Shown here piece by piece: positions 22,411 to 32,830 of a stretch of 64,000 bases of DNA. How positions within the stretch are numbered: the stretch's first letter is position 1; the number at the start of each line of letters is the position of its first letter. Made by a program: the position numbers and the translations under genes. Source of the DNA: Notospermus geniculatus (taxonomy: Eukaryota; Nemertea; Pilidiophora; Heteronemertea; Lineidae); NCBI GenBank assembly GCA_002633025.1, contig NMRB01000616.1:143423-207422 (forward strand), in the 5' to 3' direction. The notes beneath the pieces are model-generated. The model had not been told where the DNA came from and made no database searches. It was given only the letters and a program-made list of their open reading frames with translations.

Positions 22411-24822
22411 ATGGAGAATTTACCAGTGTTTCCACCGCTGCCACCGCCACCACCTCCCCTCCCTCCAATAGAAATCTTAAGTTTGCCTGTTCTACCTCCG
22501 CTGCCGCCGCCACCGCCAGTTCCGAAATTCAACGAGCTGATGACATTTCAAGAAAATGGAAATTACTATGGAAAGGATGTTTTTGCAGCGATTTCGACGC
22601 ACGATATGGACTTTTGGGCAATGACGGGTGAAACAGTCTACTCCTTCAGAGAATTGACAGAGGATATTCGTCCGCAAATTGAGGGTGGTGCAGGCAGACC
22701 TCACATGCTGTCCACGGAGAATCGTCTGCTTATGACCCTGTTCTGGCTAAAGAAGTATCCGGATCTCGTCACGTTGTCCACGATATTTGATGTGAACCCA
22801 CAATCCGTCAGCCGTAATCTACATGGCATGATTGACATTCTTTGGGATTATGTTCAGAGTGGAATACAATGGCTGAATGAAGCAGACTGGCGTGATCTAC
22901 GTGGAAACTGGGAGTCCATCCCTGTTGCTGTTGGGGCTATTGACGGCACTGTCCACACGATATATATGCCGCAGGAGGACCCTCATTTATACTACAGTGG
23001 CCACGCCCACCGTTACTGTTTCAGTACTCAGATTATCGTTGACAACAAAAGGAACATCAGACACATACACGTGAGTATTACTGTATTATGTAATTTCAGT
23101 GTTGGGAATATGTAGTCATTTACCACAATCCCTTCCCCTTCATCTCTTAATGCGGTCAGATGAACATTTTCAATTCTGTATCGATTCAAATCGCATTCAA
23201 ATCTCCCGTGTGCTGCGGCTGTGAAGGGCAAGCTGACGTTGTGAATAGACAGCTTGCGAAATTAGCGGCCACCATCTTTTTTTAAAATACTGGATAGTTC
23301 CCCCAATACCGCTTAGTATACGAATCTATAATTATCATACTGAGGTTGCGGACAAGGGCCTATTTTCAACGCCTCCCATGTCCAGGCTCTTCATTCGTGA
23401 ATATCAGTTGTACCCGCGTGAACTCGGCCAGGAATCTGCCCCCTGGTATCCGCTCCCATTCATGGCAATTCCATACACTCTGAGCGGTATTGGGGAACTA
23501 TCCGGTATTTTGGCATTGCTTGGGTTTGTCCAATGGGATTTTGCACTGTCAGAGGCATTAAAAAAAGAAAGGTCATAGGCCTACAGTAAGCCATTAGAAC
23601 TGCATCAAGATATTTCAGCAAGCAAGCAGCGAATAAAATATACTCGAAATATATTTGAAAAAGTTCGAAAATATAAAAAAATCGCGGCCGCTAATTTCGC
23701 AAACTGTCTATTTTTGGAAATAAAACATGTCAAAATACCATAAAAGTACAAGTTATAGACGAAAATGAAGGCACCTGCGGGATCTATCAGTCGACACGAA
23801 TTGAATGAGATGAATGCACTAATTAGCTAGTAAGCTGAAACAAAAAACTAGTAGTTGGAACACTTTCCCAAGAAATGTTACATTTTGAAGATCAAACAAC
23901 ATGCTGAGCGTAAAGATCGTGGTTTTTTCTACCCAGTGCACCCCTTTTGCTAGCGATATCGTCAACAGATAAAGAGTACTCCGCATGTGAATTCCATGTA
24001 TGCTGCCAGATTATACAAAACAGGGCGACCATGATACTTCCGGGTTTTACTTCCTGGAACTACTCTAATGTCCTGAGTGTGTTTGGTGTATGAAGTGCAG
24101 GTCAAGACACCCTTGCCACCCCAGGTTCTATGGGTCAGTGTGACATTGTTGCCACTCACTGAATGTGTCATTTCTCCAAGAAAATTGTACCCGTTTTTCA
24201 TGTTTGTTGAACTTCGTTTTTGATTATGGAATGTAACTAAGCTGTAATTCCTGGGACTTTCCTCATTTTCTGTTTCTATAAAGCACAGTGATCACATTGG
24301 ACCATAAAAACTGTCAACTGGAGGTGTCTTTATTGTTTTTCCCAGAGAGGCCTCGATCCAAGCAATATGAAAATGTACAAAAACAGCTTGCCCTTAACAG
24401 TGGAGTGGAAATTGCGATTTGATTCCTTTGTAACCATTGCCATTTTTTTGCAGTCCGGATTCCTTGGTCATTCGACGGATGCCCGTCAGTACAGACTCAT
24501 TGCTCCAGTCGGACCGGGTCAACAGCTGTCGGTTCCGCAGGGATGCTATTTGCTAGCAGACAAGATATATCCAAATGAAGTGCCACTACTAACAGCATGG
24601 AAAGCCAACGAACTGCGAGGGGAGCATAGGAATCGTCGCATTCTCTTCAACTTGGAGCACGCGCACCACAGGATCCACATTGAACATGTCATTCGAAAGT
24701 TAAAGGAGTATCGTGTCTTGCAAGAACGCTTTCGGCATCCAAGAGGTCTGATGACAAAAGTTGTAGACGTTTGCGCCTGTTTGGCCAACCGACATGTGAA
24801 GTTGTTTGGTGAAATTCGATAA
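22411..24822 (+). CDS. Harbinger-type DDE transposase, two exons
   Basis: Cuts and rejoins the element's ends. Exon 1 is 22411-23070, ending at a perfect donor (ATACAC|GTGAGT). Exon 2 is 24454-24822, after a strong acceptor (TTTTTTTGCAG), phase 0, giving 342 residues and a TAA stop. Residues 1-40 are almost pure proline/hydrophobic. Residues about 105-145 form the helix-turn-helix typical of the family (LSTIFDVNPQSVSRNLHGM). The DDE_4-type catalytic residues are visible as D178 (GAIDGT), D229 (HSTDAR), D256 (LLADKIYP) and an acidic E297 (HIEHVI). All are in frame, so the protein may still be active. The 1.38-kb intron has gained a T-family element (23226-24393). The ATG was chosen because it follows CAGC and starts the proline-rich head also seen at 32263. 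Confidence 0.85.
23226..24393. mobile_element. T-family element inside the transposase intron
   Basis: GGGCAAGCTGACG at the left and CAGCTTGCCC at the right, followed by TTAA (left flank GTGAA, mutated). Without the nested MITE (23248-23711) it is about 700 bp, the same size as the inverted copy at 27044-27760. No coding capacity is seen. Confidence 0.75.
23248..23711. mobile_element. MITE nested in the T-family element
   Basis: AGACAGCTTGCGAAATTAGC is mirrored by GCTAATTTCGCAAACTGTCT at 23692-23711. The flanking word GTGAAT/TTTTTGG is contiguous in the copies at 21930 and 27044. A 66-codon frame inside has no recognised domain. Confidence 0.8.
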
Positions 24823-25170
24823 ACTACTTTGTACTTTTTGAAGTAAACCAGAGTCACACGATCGATGTGCTTGCTATTTTAATCTTTCTTTCACGGGAGA
24901 TGTACAGGGTGTTCCGGAAGTTTTCCCTCTGTTTCTGGTAATTTACCGCGCACAATCTGAAAGCAATCATGCGCGAGTCCCGCTTTAGCCACTGAGCTTA
25001 CCAGTAAGTGTATCTATTAACCATTTGTAGCCAAAGTAGGCGGCTACTGGGCAAATTCGAGGAAATGGAAGAAAAACTTTCTGGGACACCCTGTAGAAAA
25101 CATGATATTTAAATGGCCTTGGCGAGTGACCAGCTGGGGTGCGCTAACCCAGTAATGCGGATCCTAGCTA
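24823..25170. other. 3' flank of transposase, no feature recognised
   Basis: This stretch contains CTGTAATGG-poor AT-rich sequence and no clear AATAAA close to the stop. No second gene is seen. Confidence 0.3.
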
Positions 25171-25183
25171 TGATGTAGGGCAG

Positions 25184-25360
25184 CACACCGAAACCCGGTG
25201 TGAAGAGAAAGAATGTCCTAGGAAAAACAGTCCTGGGAATAAAATATCCTATTTTGTTACATTCTAATCTCTGGCGATTGGTTTCTGTACCCATGTCGCT
25301 TATTCCGTCATTCAACAATAGAAGTGGACACTTTTTACAGGGGGACACTAGTTACTGCTA
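25184..25360. mobile_element. Family G repeat, single arm
   Basis: GGTGTGAAGAGAAAGAATGTCC to CTGTAAAAAGTGTCC (as inverse) matches one arm of the head-to-head palindrome at 42737-43073 and part of 53396-53722. Its right end reads TTACTGCTACACCGG. Confidence 0.7.
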
Positions 25361-25497
25361 CACCGGTCCGATACAATGGACGCCTTTCGTGTGTAAAATT
25401 GATCACGTCCGGGATGTCAGTTTCATTGCAATAGTTTTAACCACTTGTCGCACCTGAGGCAGTGAGCTAGGGTCATCCCCACTGGGTGACGGAGACC

Positions 25498-25627
25498 TGG
25501 GTGGCCGCATAGAAACTCTGCTAGCGCTAGTGGAGCCCATCTGCCGATCGTGCTGTACATTTTTCCATGCATTTTAACACCGATAGGCTATCGAAGCACT
25601 GGCGGAGTTTCTATGCCGCCACCCCTG
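25498..25627. repeat. Imperfect hairpin
   Basis: GGGTGGCCGCATAGAAACTC is mirrored by GAGTTTCTATGCCGCCACCC at 25606-25625. Confidence 0.7.
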
Positions 25628-26192
25628 GCGCAGTGTCTCCAGCGATCGACCTGCTGCATCACATAACAATTGGCGCTCGGGGTATTCGAAAAAGCTGGAT
25701 CACTGGATCGCTGGAATGTCTGGATAGTGTATCACTGATCACCATCGCCTGAGGGTTGAGAATGGACATGGTGCTAAGGGTCCAGTGTGTCTTGCTGCAC
25801 AACCGAGAATGCTGACAAGCCTCAATCCGGGTGGTGGTGCAAGCAAGTAATCCAGATCCAGCTTTGTTTGGGGCCAGATTCCAGCCGTTAATTCGGAGAG
25901 TTAAAGGAGATTACACATATCAGCTTCAGGGGTACGATGACACCGTCGAAATGCACAGGATAGTCCACAATAGGCCTATGACATAAATACGAACATTCAA
26001 AACACCAATTTTACTAGCGTTTCTTAAAACAACCAAAAAATCAACTGAGATACAAAGACGACATGAAATAAACAGGAAGTTTCCAGAGCTTATTTCATTG
26101 AATAAAGTATGGCACACTTGCCATCAACTGACCGCCTCCAATCGAAAATAAACAGTCCTAGGTTACATGAAACCTTAAATGGATGTCTAGGT

Positions 26193-26701
26193 CTATTCTC
26201 GCTGCCCCTCCACTGCATCCAGCATCGCTTGGTGTCTTTCTAACAGCTGGTAGTGGACATTGATCAAGTCTTCATAGCGCTCTTGGTTCCGACGTGCAAG
26301 TTCCCACAACGGAACACGCCTGGGTCTGTTCTGGGCATCGTCTGCTGGTTGCACATTTGCAGGCTGTTGATTAGGTGGCGCTGCTGGTTCTGCTGCAAGT
26401 TCCGGTTCTGGCTCCGGTTCCGCTTCTCGTTCCGGTTCTCGCTCTGGCTCCGCTTCTCGTTCCGGTTCTGGTTCAGGCTCTGCTTCTCCCTCCGGTTCTG
26501 GTGGCTGGAAAAATATGTCGATTGGATTTTCTGGGATCTCCATACGCACCCGACGGACTCGATTGCCAACATCGTCTCCTCCTCCAGCGGCGGGAACATC
26601 CGCTGGTTGTTCGGCATCTTGAGGTTGCTGGGGAACAGCCCTCCACTCGGCAACGTTGGCCCCAGCGAAACGCATTTCTCGCTGCCGTTCTTGTACTCCA
26701 C
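26193..26701 (-). CDS. Acidic, coiled-coil C-terminal exon of the Harbinger second protein
   Basis: The minus-strand frame begins after a strong splice acceptor (CTTTTTGTTCTAG, cut at 26702/26701) and ends with TGA at 26193, about 169 residues. It opens VQERQREMRFAG. A Glu/Pro-rich run follows (repeats of PEPEPE and REAEPE, about residues 75-115), then a Gln/Asn/Pro linker and a helical, coiled-coil-like end (ELARRNQERYEDLINVHYQL). PIF/Harbinger elements normally carry a second ORF whose Myb/SANT-like domain is followed by such a C-terminal helix. The SANT part is not visible here, so the assignment is by position and composition. The upstream exon is probably 28824-29040. The opposite-strand frame is a shadow of the EP repeats. 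Confidence 0.5.
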
Positions 26702-26747
26702 TAGAACAAAAAGGAAGAGTCATAAGAATTCCAAATCAGAGAATATA

Positions 26748-26977
26748 AAAATACTTTATCCTCGCCTCTAAGAGGTCAGTCCAGAGTACTCATGACTAGG
26801 CCTTTGTTTCATTCCATAATTGGCGCCGGTGCTTCTTTCCTTGTTCGATCAATCAGAACGAAGCAGTTTGTTGGAATATTGTACTCACAATGACCTGACA
26901 AGGCCTAGACTTGCCTAGAAGTGTCACTTTCTGGACATTAATGACTGACCTCTTAGAGGCGCGGATAAAGTATCAAC
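26748..26977. mobile_element. MITE, TACTTTATCC..CGCCTCTAAGAGG termini
   Basis: The ends ATACTTTATCC plus CGCCTCTAAGAGGTCAGTC are mirrored at 26943-26977. The interior of about 160 bp has no coding. It lies in the presumed intron of the minus-strand gene. Confidence 0.75.
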
Positions 26978-27043
26978 AAAAGCAAGTTTTTCCTGTAGGA
27001 TTGGCCATATTTTCGAATGGCGTACAGTCCTGTTCATTATTAA

Positions 27044-27760
27044 GGGGAAGCTGCTGTTGTACATTTTCATATTGCTTAGATCCAGCCCCCTCTGAGAAAA
27101 GCAGAAAAGACACCCCCAGTTGACTGTTCTTATGGTCCAATGTGATCACTGTGCTTTATGGAAATAGAAAATGAAAGTCCCAAGGATTACAGCTTAATTA
27201 CATGACGTACAATGTAATCAAAAACAAAGAAATTCACCAAACATGAAAACAGGTACAATTTTCTCAGAGAAGAAGCATGTAAATGACACATTCAGCGAGT
27301 GGCAGCAGTGTCACAAACCCATAGAACCTGGGGTGGCAAAGGCATCTTGACCTGCATTTCTTATACACCATCACTCAGGACATAAGAGTAGTTCCAGGAG
27401 GTAAAACCAAAAAGTGTCATGGCCGCCCTGTTTTGGAAAATCTGCCAGCTTTCATGGAATTCATATGTGGAGTACTCTAGCTGTTGAAAATATTGCTGTC
27501 AAAAGCGGTGCACTGGGTAGAAAAACCCTCAAAAAACCTCTTCAAAATAAAATGTAACATTTCTTGGGAACGTGTTCCGACTACTTGTCTTTCGTTTCAG
27601 CTTATTAGCTAATAGTGCATTCTAAGATGTGTCTCATTCAATTCCTCTCCACTGATAGACCCCGCGGGTGCCTTCATTTCCGTCATATAACTTGTACTTT
27701 TATGGTATTTTGACATGTTTTATTTACATTGCTCCAAAAATTCATAACGTCAGCTTGCCC
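27044..27760. mobile_element. T-family element, inverted copy with TTAA on both sides
   Basis: TTAA (27040-27043) and TTAA (27761-27764) flank GGGGAAGCTG...CAGCTTGCCC. This is the best-preserved copy (717 bp) and fixes the TTAA target duplication. TTAA duplications are characteristic of piggyBac and Kolobok superfamilies; which one supplied the transposase cannot be told. Confidence 0.8.
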
Positions 27761-27767
27761 TTAATAG

Positions 27768-27914
27768 GAAGTTTAAGAAATCAAACGATAAACGTTAACT
27801 TTACGACACATTATTTTTCATACTGCGAATTCACCAGATTATATATAGCATTTTCGGTATAAAAAATAATGTTATCGTAAAGTTAATGTTTGCCGTTAGA
27901 TTTCTTAAAACTCC
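27768..27914. mobile_element. MITE, GGAAGTTTAAGAAATC termini
   Basis: GGAAGTTTAAGAAATC and GATTTCTTAAAACTCCC pair, with AACGTTAACTTTACGA/TCGTAAAGTTAATGTT in the stem. Distant relative of 146-279. Confidence 0.7.
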
Positions 27915-27915
27915 C

Positions 27916-28564
27916 TGGGCGACTTCGATTCAAACTCGAGTTTAACTCGAGTGACCCGAGTTACAATCGAAGACAGTCGAGTTACCAGAGTTGCCTAACT
28001 GTGTAGCAAAGATGGCGTCGAAATCTACTCGCCCGACGGGCCCTTGGCCGACCGAGAGTTCAACTCGACCAAGATGGCGGACGGTATCAAAAAGTCCGAA
28101 AAGTGAAAGTATTTTTTCAATTTTATTACGCTTTCAGGAGCGAATCATGTCAAAAAAAGCATTTTATGAACGCGTCATCACCACAAGTGTCATTTTATCT
28201 CATTTTATTTTATTTCAAGTGTCTTATTTTATTTTATTTTGTCATTTTTATTTTATATCTCCTTCGCGCCTACCGTTTTCGGTAACTTTCTTCGCAAAAG
28301 TGTTCTATATTGGCATTCTGCATTGTCTTAGCAGCAGCGCTAACGCCGCCTGGGCCGTAAACTGATTAAAAACCTCCAAATTTGGTACATTGTCATGTAA
28401 AAATTCTTCCAACAATAAATTCATATCGGCGGCCATCTTGGCGCTACTCGATCGACTTCGATTCACGACTCGAGTAGGCATGCGCACTTTGCTTTTCTGA
28501 CGTTATTACCGGTGGCAGATTCTGAACTCCAACTCTACTCGAGTTGTGAATCGAAGTCGACCCC
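27916..28564. mobile_element. Hairpin element, GCGACTTCGATTC termini
   Basis: GGCGACTTCGATTCAAACTCGAGT at the left (read in parts) is mirrored by ACTCGAGTTGTGAATCGAAG at the right. A minus-strand frame within (ending near 28305, MAADMNLLLEEFLHD...) is a possible captured exon but has no splice support. Confidence 0.65.
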
Positions 28565-28823
28565 TATTATCAACACCTGGGGACGTCAGCCGACTTTTTC
28601 AATGTGTCACCAGTGGTCAAAACTATTGAAATGAAACTGACATCCCGGTCCTGGTCAATTTCCACACAAAGGCGTCCATTGTATTACAACACCGGGTTTC
28701 GATGTGCTGCCCTCTGTCGAGTGGTAGGACCCCCATCATTTTTGACGCGCTCGGCAGCCAGACACGACATTTTAATTTTTTTTTTCATTCTGTCAATATT
28801 GACTTTGTACACAACCACTTACT

Positions 28824-29040
28824 CTGCAATTTCTCGCTGTATATATTCCCTTATCCTTCTCCGAAGTTGGCGATCGGTGCGTGTTCGATACAAATCTCTT
28901 GTGGCTCTGTTTAACCTGTCCTGATGTTGTCTTGCGTATGCGAGAACGCGGACATAATTGTCACGGTGAATGCGGTATGCCTCTCTCAGGACGGCTATTT
29001 CACCTTCGCCAACCTCCACTCTCTCTCGCCTTGCCGCCAT
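28824..29040 (-). CDS. First exon of a Harbinger second-protein-like gene
   Basis: The minus-strand frame starts at ATG 29040 (MAARRERVEVGEGEI; an upstream ATG at 29076 is also in frame). It reaches a donor-like A|GTAAGT near 28824, just before an in-frame stop. It is highly basic and helical, with YRIHRDNYVRVLAYARQH and an Arg-rich end. A clear relative, with WRLHRDNYVRILAWL, lies on the minus strand of link 8 (34338-34523). Conservation of this motif between two different elements argues that it is a real coding exon. The family is not recognised. It would precede the acidic exon at 26193-26701 by position. Two other in-frame details, the start choice and the joined partner, are inference. 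Confidence 0.45.
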
Positions 29041-30096
29041 ACTCACAGTCGACCGTAGAAGCCGCAAGATGTTCATTCATTGCTTTACAAACCGACGACA
29101 ATGAAATGGTAATCGACATCATGTGCAGTGATAAGAAAGGGACACCCCAACCCCAAATGTGCAATCATAACAATAACAATAGGCCTACACCTCAGTTAAC
29201 ATGATCAGATGGGACCAGCAGGTCACAAAAAGAAAAGAACGCCCCTCAAACAAAATACATGGAAGGCGGGTTTCTTACACCATGACGACAGCCAATGAAA
29301 GAGTGAACGGAGCTACGTTCGGTGCAGTGTCATGCTGCGTCCTGTTCCAGTGTCGCCTTCTGGTGATAGTGCCCTGCTCCGCCAATGAAATCCGTCGTAA
29401 GAACCGAACTTAGCGCTACGTACTTACGTACGTTCAATTTAGCAAGTTACCTATTAGGTCACTGTCACGACCTAACCTAAACGAAACTTATAACGTATAA
29501 TTTGTCTTACCGATAGGTGGCCCCACTGTTACCATTGTCTGACATTTTGTATCAAGTCCGCCCCTTTCCTTTGTCACCGTGAAAACGATACCGCCACGCG
29601 GTCGTTCGTGGTTACTCGGATGGATTATTGAATAGGTACAGTCTGTAACGGGGAATGAGGCACGGTCTTGTCGTTTTCACTGGAGAAGTTGGCGCAGTGA
29701 TTTTGAAAACTGAAGACTGGTATGACATGGAAAGTTTGTTATAAGGGTACCGCTCCTCGCGTCTCCACCACTGCCACCCCACCCTCACTCTTATCCCAAA
29801 AAGGGTTCCAAGAGGGTTCTTTGGCCTTTCAAAGAACCGTTTCTTCCATAGAATCTAGAACCTTAAGGAACCCCCAGGGTGCTGAAATACGGGTACCGCT
29901 CCTCGCGCCTCCACCACTGCCACCCACCCTCACTCTTATCCCAAAAAGGGTTCCAAGAGGGTTCTTTGGCCTTTCAAAGAACCGTTTCTTCCATAAAATC
30001 AAGAACCTTAAGGAACCCCCAGGGTGCTGAAATCCACATCAAGAAATCTGTGAATGCGTCAGAATACAACCGATACAACCTGCTCCAGCTGTTGTA

Positions 30097-30257
30097 ATAG
30101 TGAGTTAAAGAAATCATACGTTAACGTTAACGCTAACGTTAATGACATCATTTTGACGTCACATCGAATGAATCTGTTGCATTTCTTCTAGGGGTGACGT
30201 CATTTTGACGTAATTAGCGTTAGCGTTAGCGTTTGGTTTCTTAAACTCACTTATATC
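30097..30257. mobile_element. MITE, TAGTGAGTTAAAGAAA termini
   Basis: Same family as 146-279: TAGTGAGTTAAAGAAATC at the left, TTTCTTAAACTCACTTA at the right, with GTTAACGCTAACG/CGTTAGCG mirrored inside. Confidence 0.75.
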
Positions 30258-30619
30258 TAATGCACTTCTGCATCGAGCGTTGAAGAGAAATCTACTACAT
30301 CCCACGTGTAAAGGTCGAGCTCTCACCCCTTTATTTTGGTAGTCGATTTTTTTTTCGTGTTCAGTGCATAAACGATTTTGTTTGTTTCAAACCTCACAGA
30401 TATGGTTGGCAAATTAACTGAGCAGGGTAAATCAGGTGCACTCCCTAATTTCTCTACATGGTTTTAATACCTCAAAGTTCCTCAGGGTTCCAGATGGAAC
30501 CTTTTAGTAGCAGAAGCTTCTATGACAGGCCAAAGAATCTCTTGGAACCTTTTTTGCTAATAGTGTACCACCCCTGCCCAGATTTTAGCCCCCTACCCGC
30601 CCTCCACCACCTCCGCCCG

Positions 30620-30790
30620 TGCATGTTCCTCTTTTCGAAGAACCCATGGCAGGAGAATGGCCCGTGTTTTGGTAGAGACATTTACAGGCAGTTGTCGACC
30701 CTTCCGATGGAGTATTGGTCGATGATGGGAGAAACAACAGAGCCGTTCAGTCAAATTGTGGAAGACGTGTCCGATTGTGGATGCGCAGGG
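30620..30790 (+). pseudogene. Transposase N-terminal relic in link 5
   Basis: The translated stretch QENGPCFGRDIYRQLST followed by MEYWSMMGETTEPFSQIVED aligns with QENGNYYGKDVFAAIST followed by MDFWAMTGETVYSFRELTED of the link 4 transposase (residues 47-85). Similarity then breaks down and no DDE motifs follow. The element is a deletion derivative of a related autonomous transposon. Confidence 0.65.
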
Positions 30791-31098
30791 GATGGAGGTC
30801 GCCATTTATTTTCATGCGACCAGTCTTCAGTCTTCAAAATCACTGCTCCAACTTGTCCATTCTCCTGACCAGTGAAAACGACAAGACCGTGCCTCATTCC
30901 CCGTTACAGACTGTGCCTATTCAATAATCCATCCGAGTAACCACGAACGACCGCGTGGAGTATCGTTTTCACGGTGACAAAGGAAAGGGGCGGACTTAAT
31001 ACAAAATGTCAGACAATGGTGACAGTGGGGCCACCTATCGGTAAGACGGATTATACGTTATAAGTTTCGTTTTGGTTAGGTCGTGACAGTGACCTAAT

Positions 31099-32826
31099 GG
31101 GTAAAGGACAAAAGTCGACGAACGAAAACCTAAGTTTTCGGCCGAGACGAGATCTACCGAGCATTATGATTGGATAACAAACCATTCATTTGAAGAATAC
31201 TAGGCCCAGCCCATAACCACAAGTCAAGTCATTGATTATTTACGTTGTTATGCATTCCTATTATGACATGAAATGAGGAACGCCCAATACAAGTTTGTTG
31301 AGTAATCGGCGAGGCCACACAAAAAAGATACTTGTTTTAGCGTCAAGTCATCTCAAGTTTAGGAGAGAGCATTGTGTCTAACAGGTCGGCGCTAGGCGGC
31401 GCTGGATATGCACGCACCAACCTGTGTCCGCACGAGCCGCATCACGCCGAATTTGGCGTGTTTCTAAATACGCAAGCCGAATCAAAACTAGAAATGGGTA
31501 ATCACGTGATCTACTGCGCCACGAAAGTAAACCCAAGGAAAATAGCGATATGAGGCTTATTTCTTGCAGACTTTGCAAATAATTGACTGATTTTTCATTT
31601 CTGATGAAAAATTGTCATAGATATGACATTGTTGAGAAGAAAAGGATGATATTTGGGTTGTGACCGACCCCGGCAGCTATTCACAGTGTAGTGTGGTGAC
31701 GACGTACCAACTACGTCGCTGGCTGTCAGTGGCTAACATGACATGTACAGCATATCTCATACAATAGAAGCCTATGTATGTCATAATCATCATGGATTCT
31801 GGGATTCCCAATGAGGGCACACATCCTAGGTAGGCCTGTTGAGGAAATTTTGCAATTTATAAACTTCAACTGGGGAATCGACCGCCATGACCGCCATCTT
31901 CAAAATGCAACAAGTAGTCCCAAAATTGTCCATGATGTCTTGCGCGCGCGGTGACAGGTCAGTGTGAGGTACGAGCGCTACCTGTCGTGACAATGAGGAG
32001 AGAGTTTATTTTCCTTTTTTTATCAGGACATGGTATATGTTCTTTTGAAAACAGATATATGGTGCAGATGTGAGCATTACAGTGTGAAATGCACTTCAAG
32101 TGGCTATACAGAGAAACCCATCCGGGAAAGGACGCCAAACATATTTTCTTGTTTAAATTTTATTTGCCTGATAGGCCTATTCCTCTTGAAATACCGAAGG
32201 ACTATAATGATGAGGGTATATAGGCTACCTCTGTCACACACACCAGTCTCAAGTCACCGACGATGGACGGAAACCTCTTGTACGTTTCTGGCAACCTCCA
32301 CCGCCACCACTTTTTCCACCACCTCTTCCACTTGGACTTATGATGCCTCCACCTCCACCTCCACCGCCACCACCACCTCTACCAAGATTTGAGGACTGTA
32401 AAGTCAAACTAGCGGTCACAGCCCAAAATTATTACTCCAACTTTTTGACAGTACGCCCTGTAGGCCTATTCATTGAACATCTTTTTTTCACCACACCTTG
32501 ACAAACATCTTAATAGAGAAAAGTTATCAGAGTGTACATTGGCCTTTGTGTTCTCATCGTCAAGCCGGTAGGCCTATTCAAGTTTTGGAATGCGCGTAGG
32601 ATATTGAGTTACGTGGCCTACTGTTAACCTGAATGACACTGTGGGGTGGAGATTACATGCCAGCAGACGGCTGACAGCCAATGGCGAAGAGAACGAAAAA
32701 TGAATGACAGTAACATTACTGGCCGGATGGCGTAAGCGCATAACGTAATTTGTAGGCCAATCACATGCAAGGTAACAACCCTATCCGTTTCGTTCGTTTT
32801 CGTTCGTCGACTTTTGTCCTTTACCC
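31099..32826. mobile_element. Chain link 6: element with GGGTAAAGGACAAAAG ends
   Basis: Perfect inverted ends of about 31 bp begin GGGTAAAGGACAAAAGTCG, flanked by AAT on both sides (TAAT|GGG and CCC|AATA). It holds a proline-rich transposase relic at 32263-32480. The rest (31130-32220) has no recognisable gene. Confidence 0.85.
32263..32480 (+). pseudogene. Proline-rich transposase N-terminus relic in link 6
   Basis: ATG at 32263 aligns with the ATG of the link 4 transposase. A frameshift follows, and in the +2 frame it reads WQPPPPPLFPPPLPLGL, then a run of about eleven prolines ending LPRFEDC. This parallels the proline head and the VPKFNEL of the link 4 protein. It ends at a stop near 32501. 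Start-codon context and proline head are therefore conserved across two elements with unrelated termini. Confidence 0.55.
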
Positions 32827-32830
32827 AATA

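Larger units (their letters stand above)
21542..29451. mobile_element. Chain link 4: nearly complete PIF/Harbinger transposon
   Basis: Termini of 21 bp beginning GGTAACTTGCTAAATTGAAC are perfectly inverted at 21542 and 29451, flanked on both sides by TATTA. The 7.9-kb body holds a two-exon DDE transposase (plus strand, 22411-24822) and, on the minus strand, exons at 26193-26701 and 28824-29040 that probably belong to the element's second protein. Two-gene layouts (DDE transposase plus Myb/SANT-like DNA-binding protein) are typical of PIF/Harbinger. Much of the length is younger insertions: T-family copies at 21930, 23226 and 27044, and MITEs at 23248, 26748, 27768 and 27916. Confidence 0.8.
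29457..31094. mobile_element. Chain link 5: Harbinger-derived element with ~265-bp arms
   Basis: GGTCACTGTCACGACCTAAC at 29457 is mirrored to 31094, and inverted arms of about 265 bp are nearly identical. It abuts link 4 through TATTA and link 6 through TAATG. The interior has a duplicated block (GGGTACCGCTCCTCGCG at about 29746 and 29889), GGAACC-rich inverted segments, a MITE (30097-30257) and a transposase relic. Link 7 is a shorter relative. Confidence 0.85.

Noticed and set aside
26253-26771. 172-codon plus-strand frame opposite the acidic exon
   Set aside because: Antisense shadow of Glu/Pro repeats; the minus frame has the splice acceptor and sensible composition.
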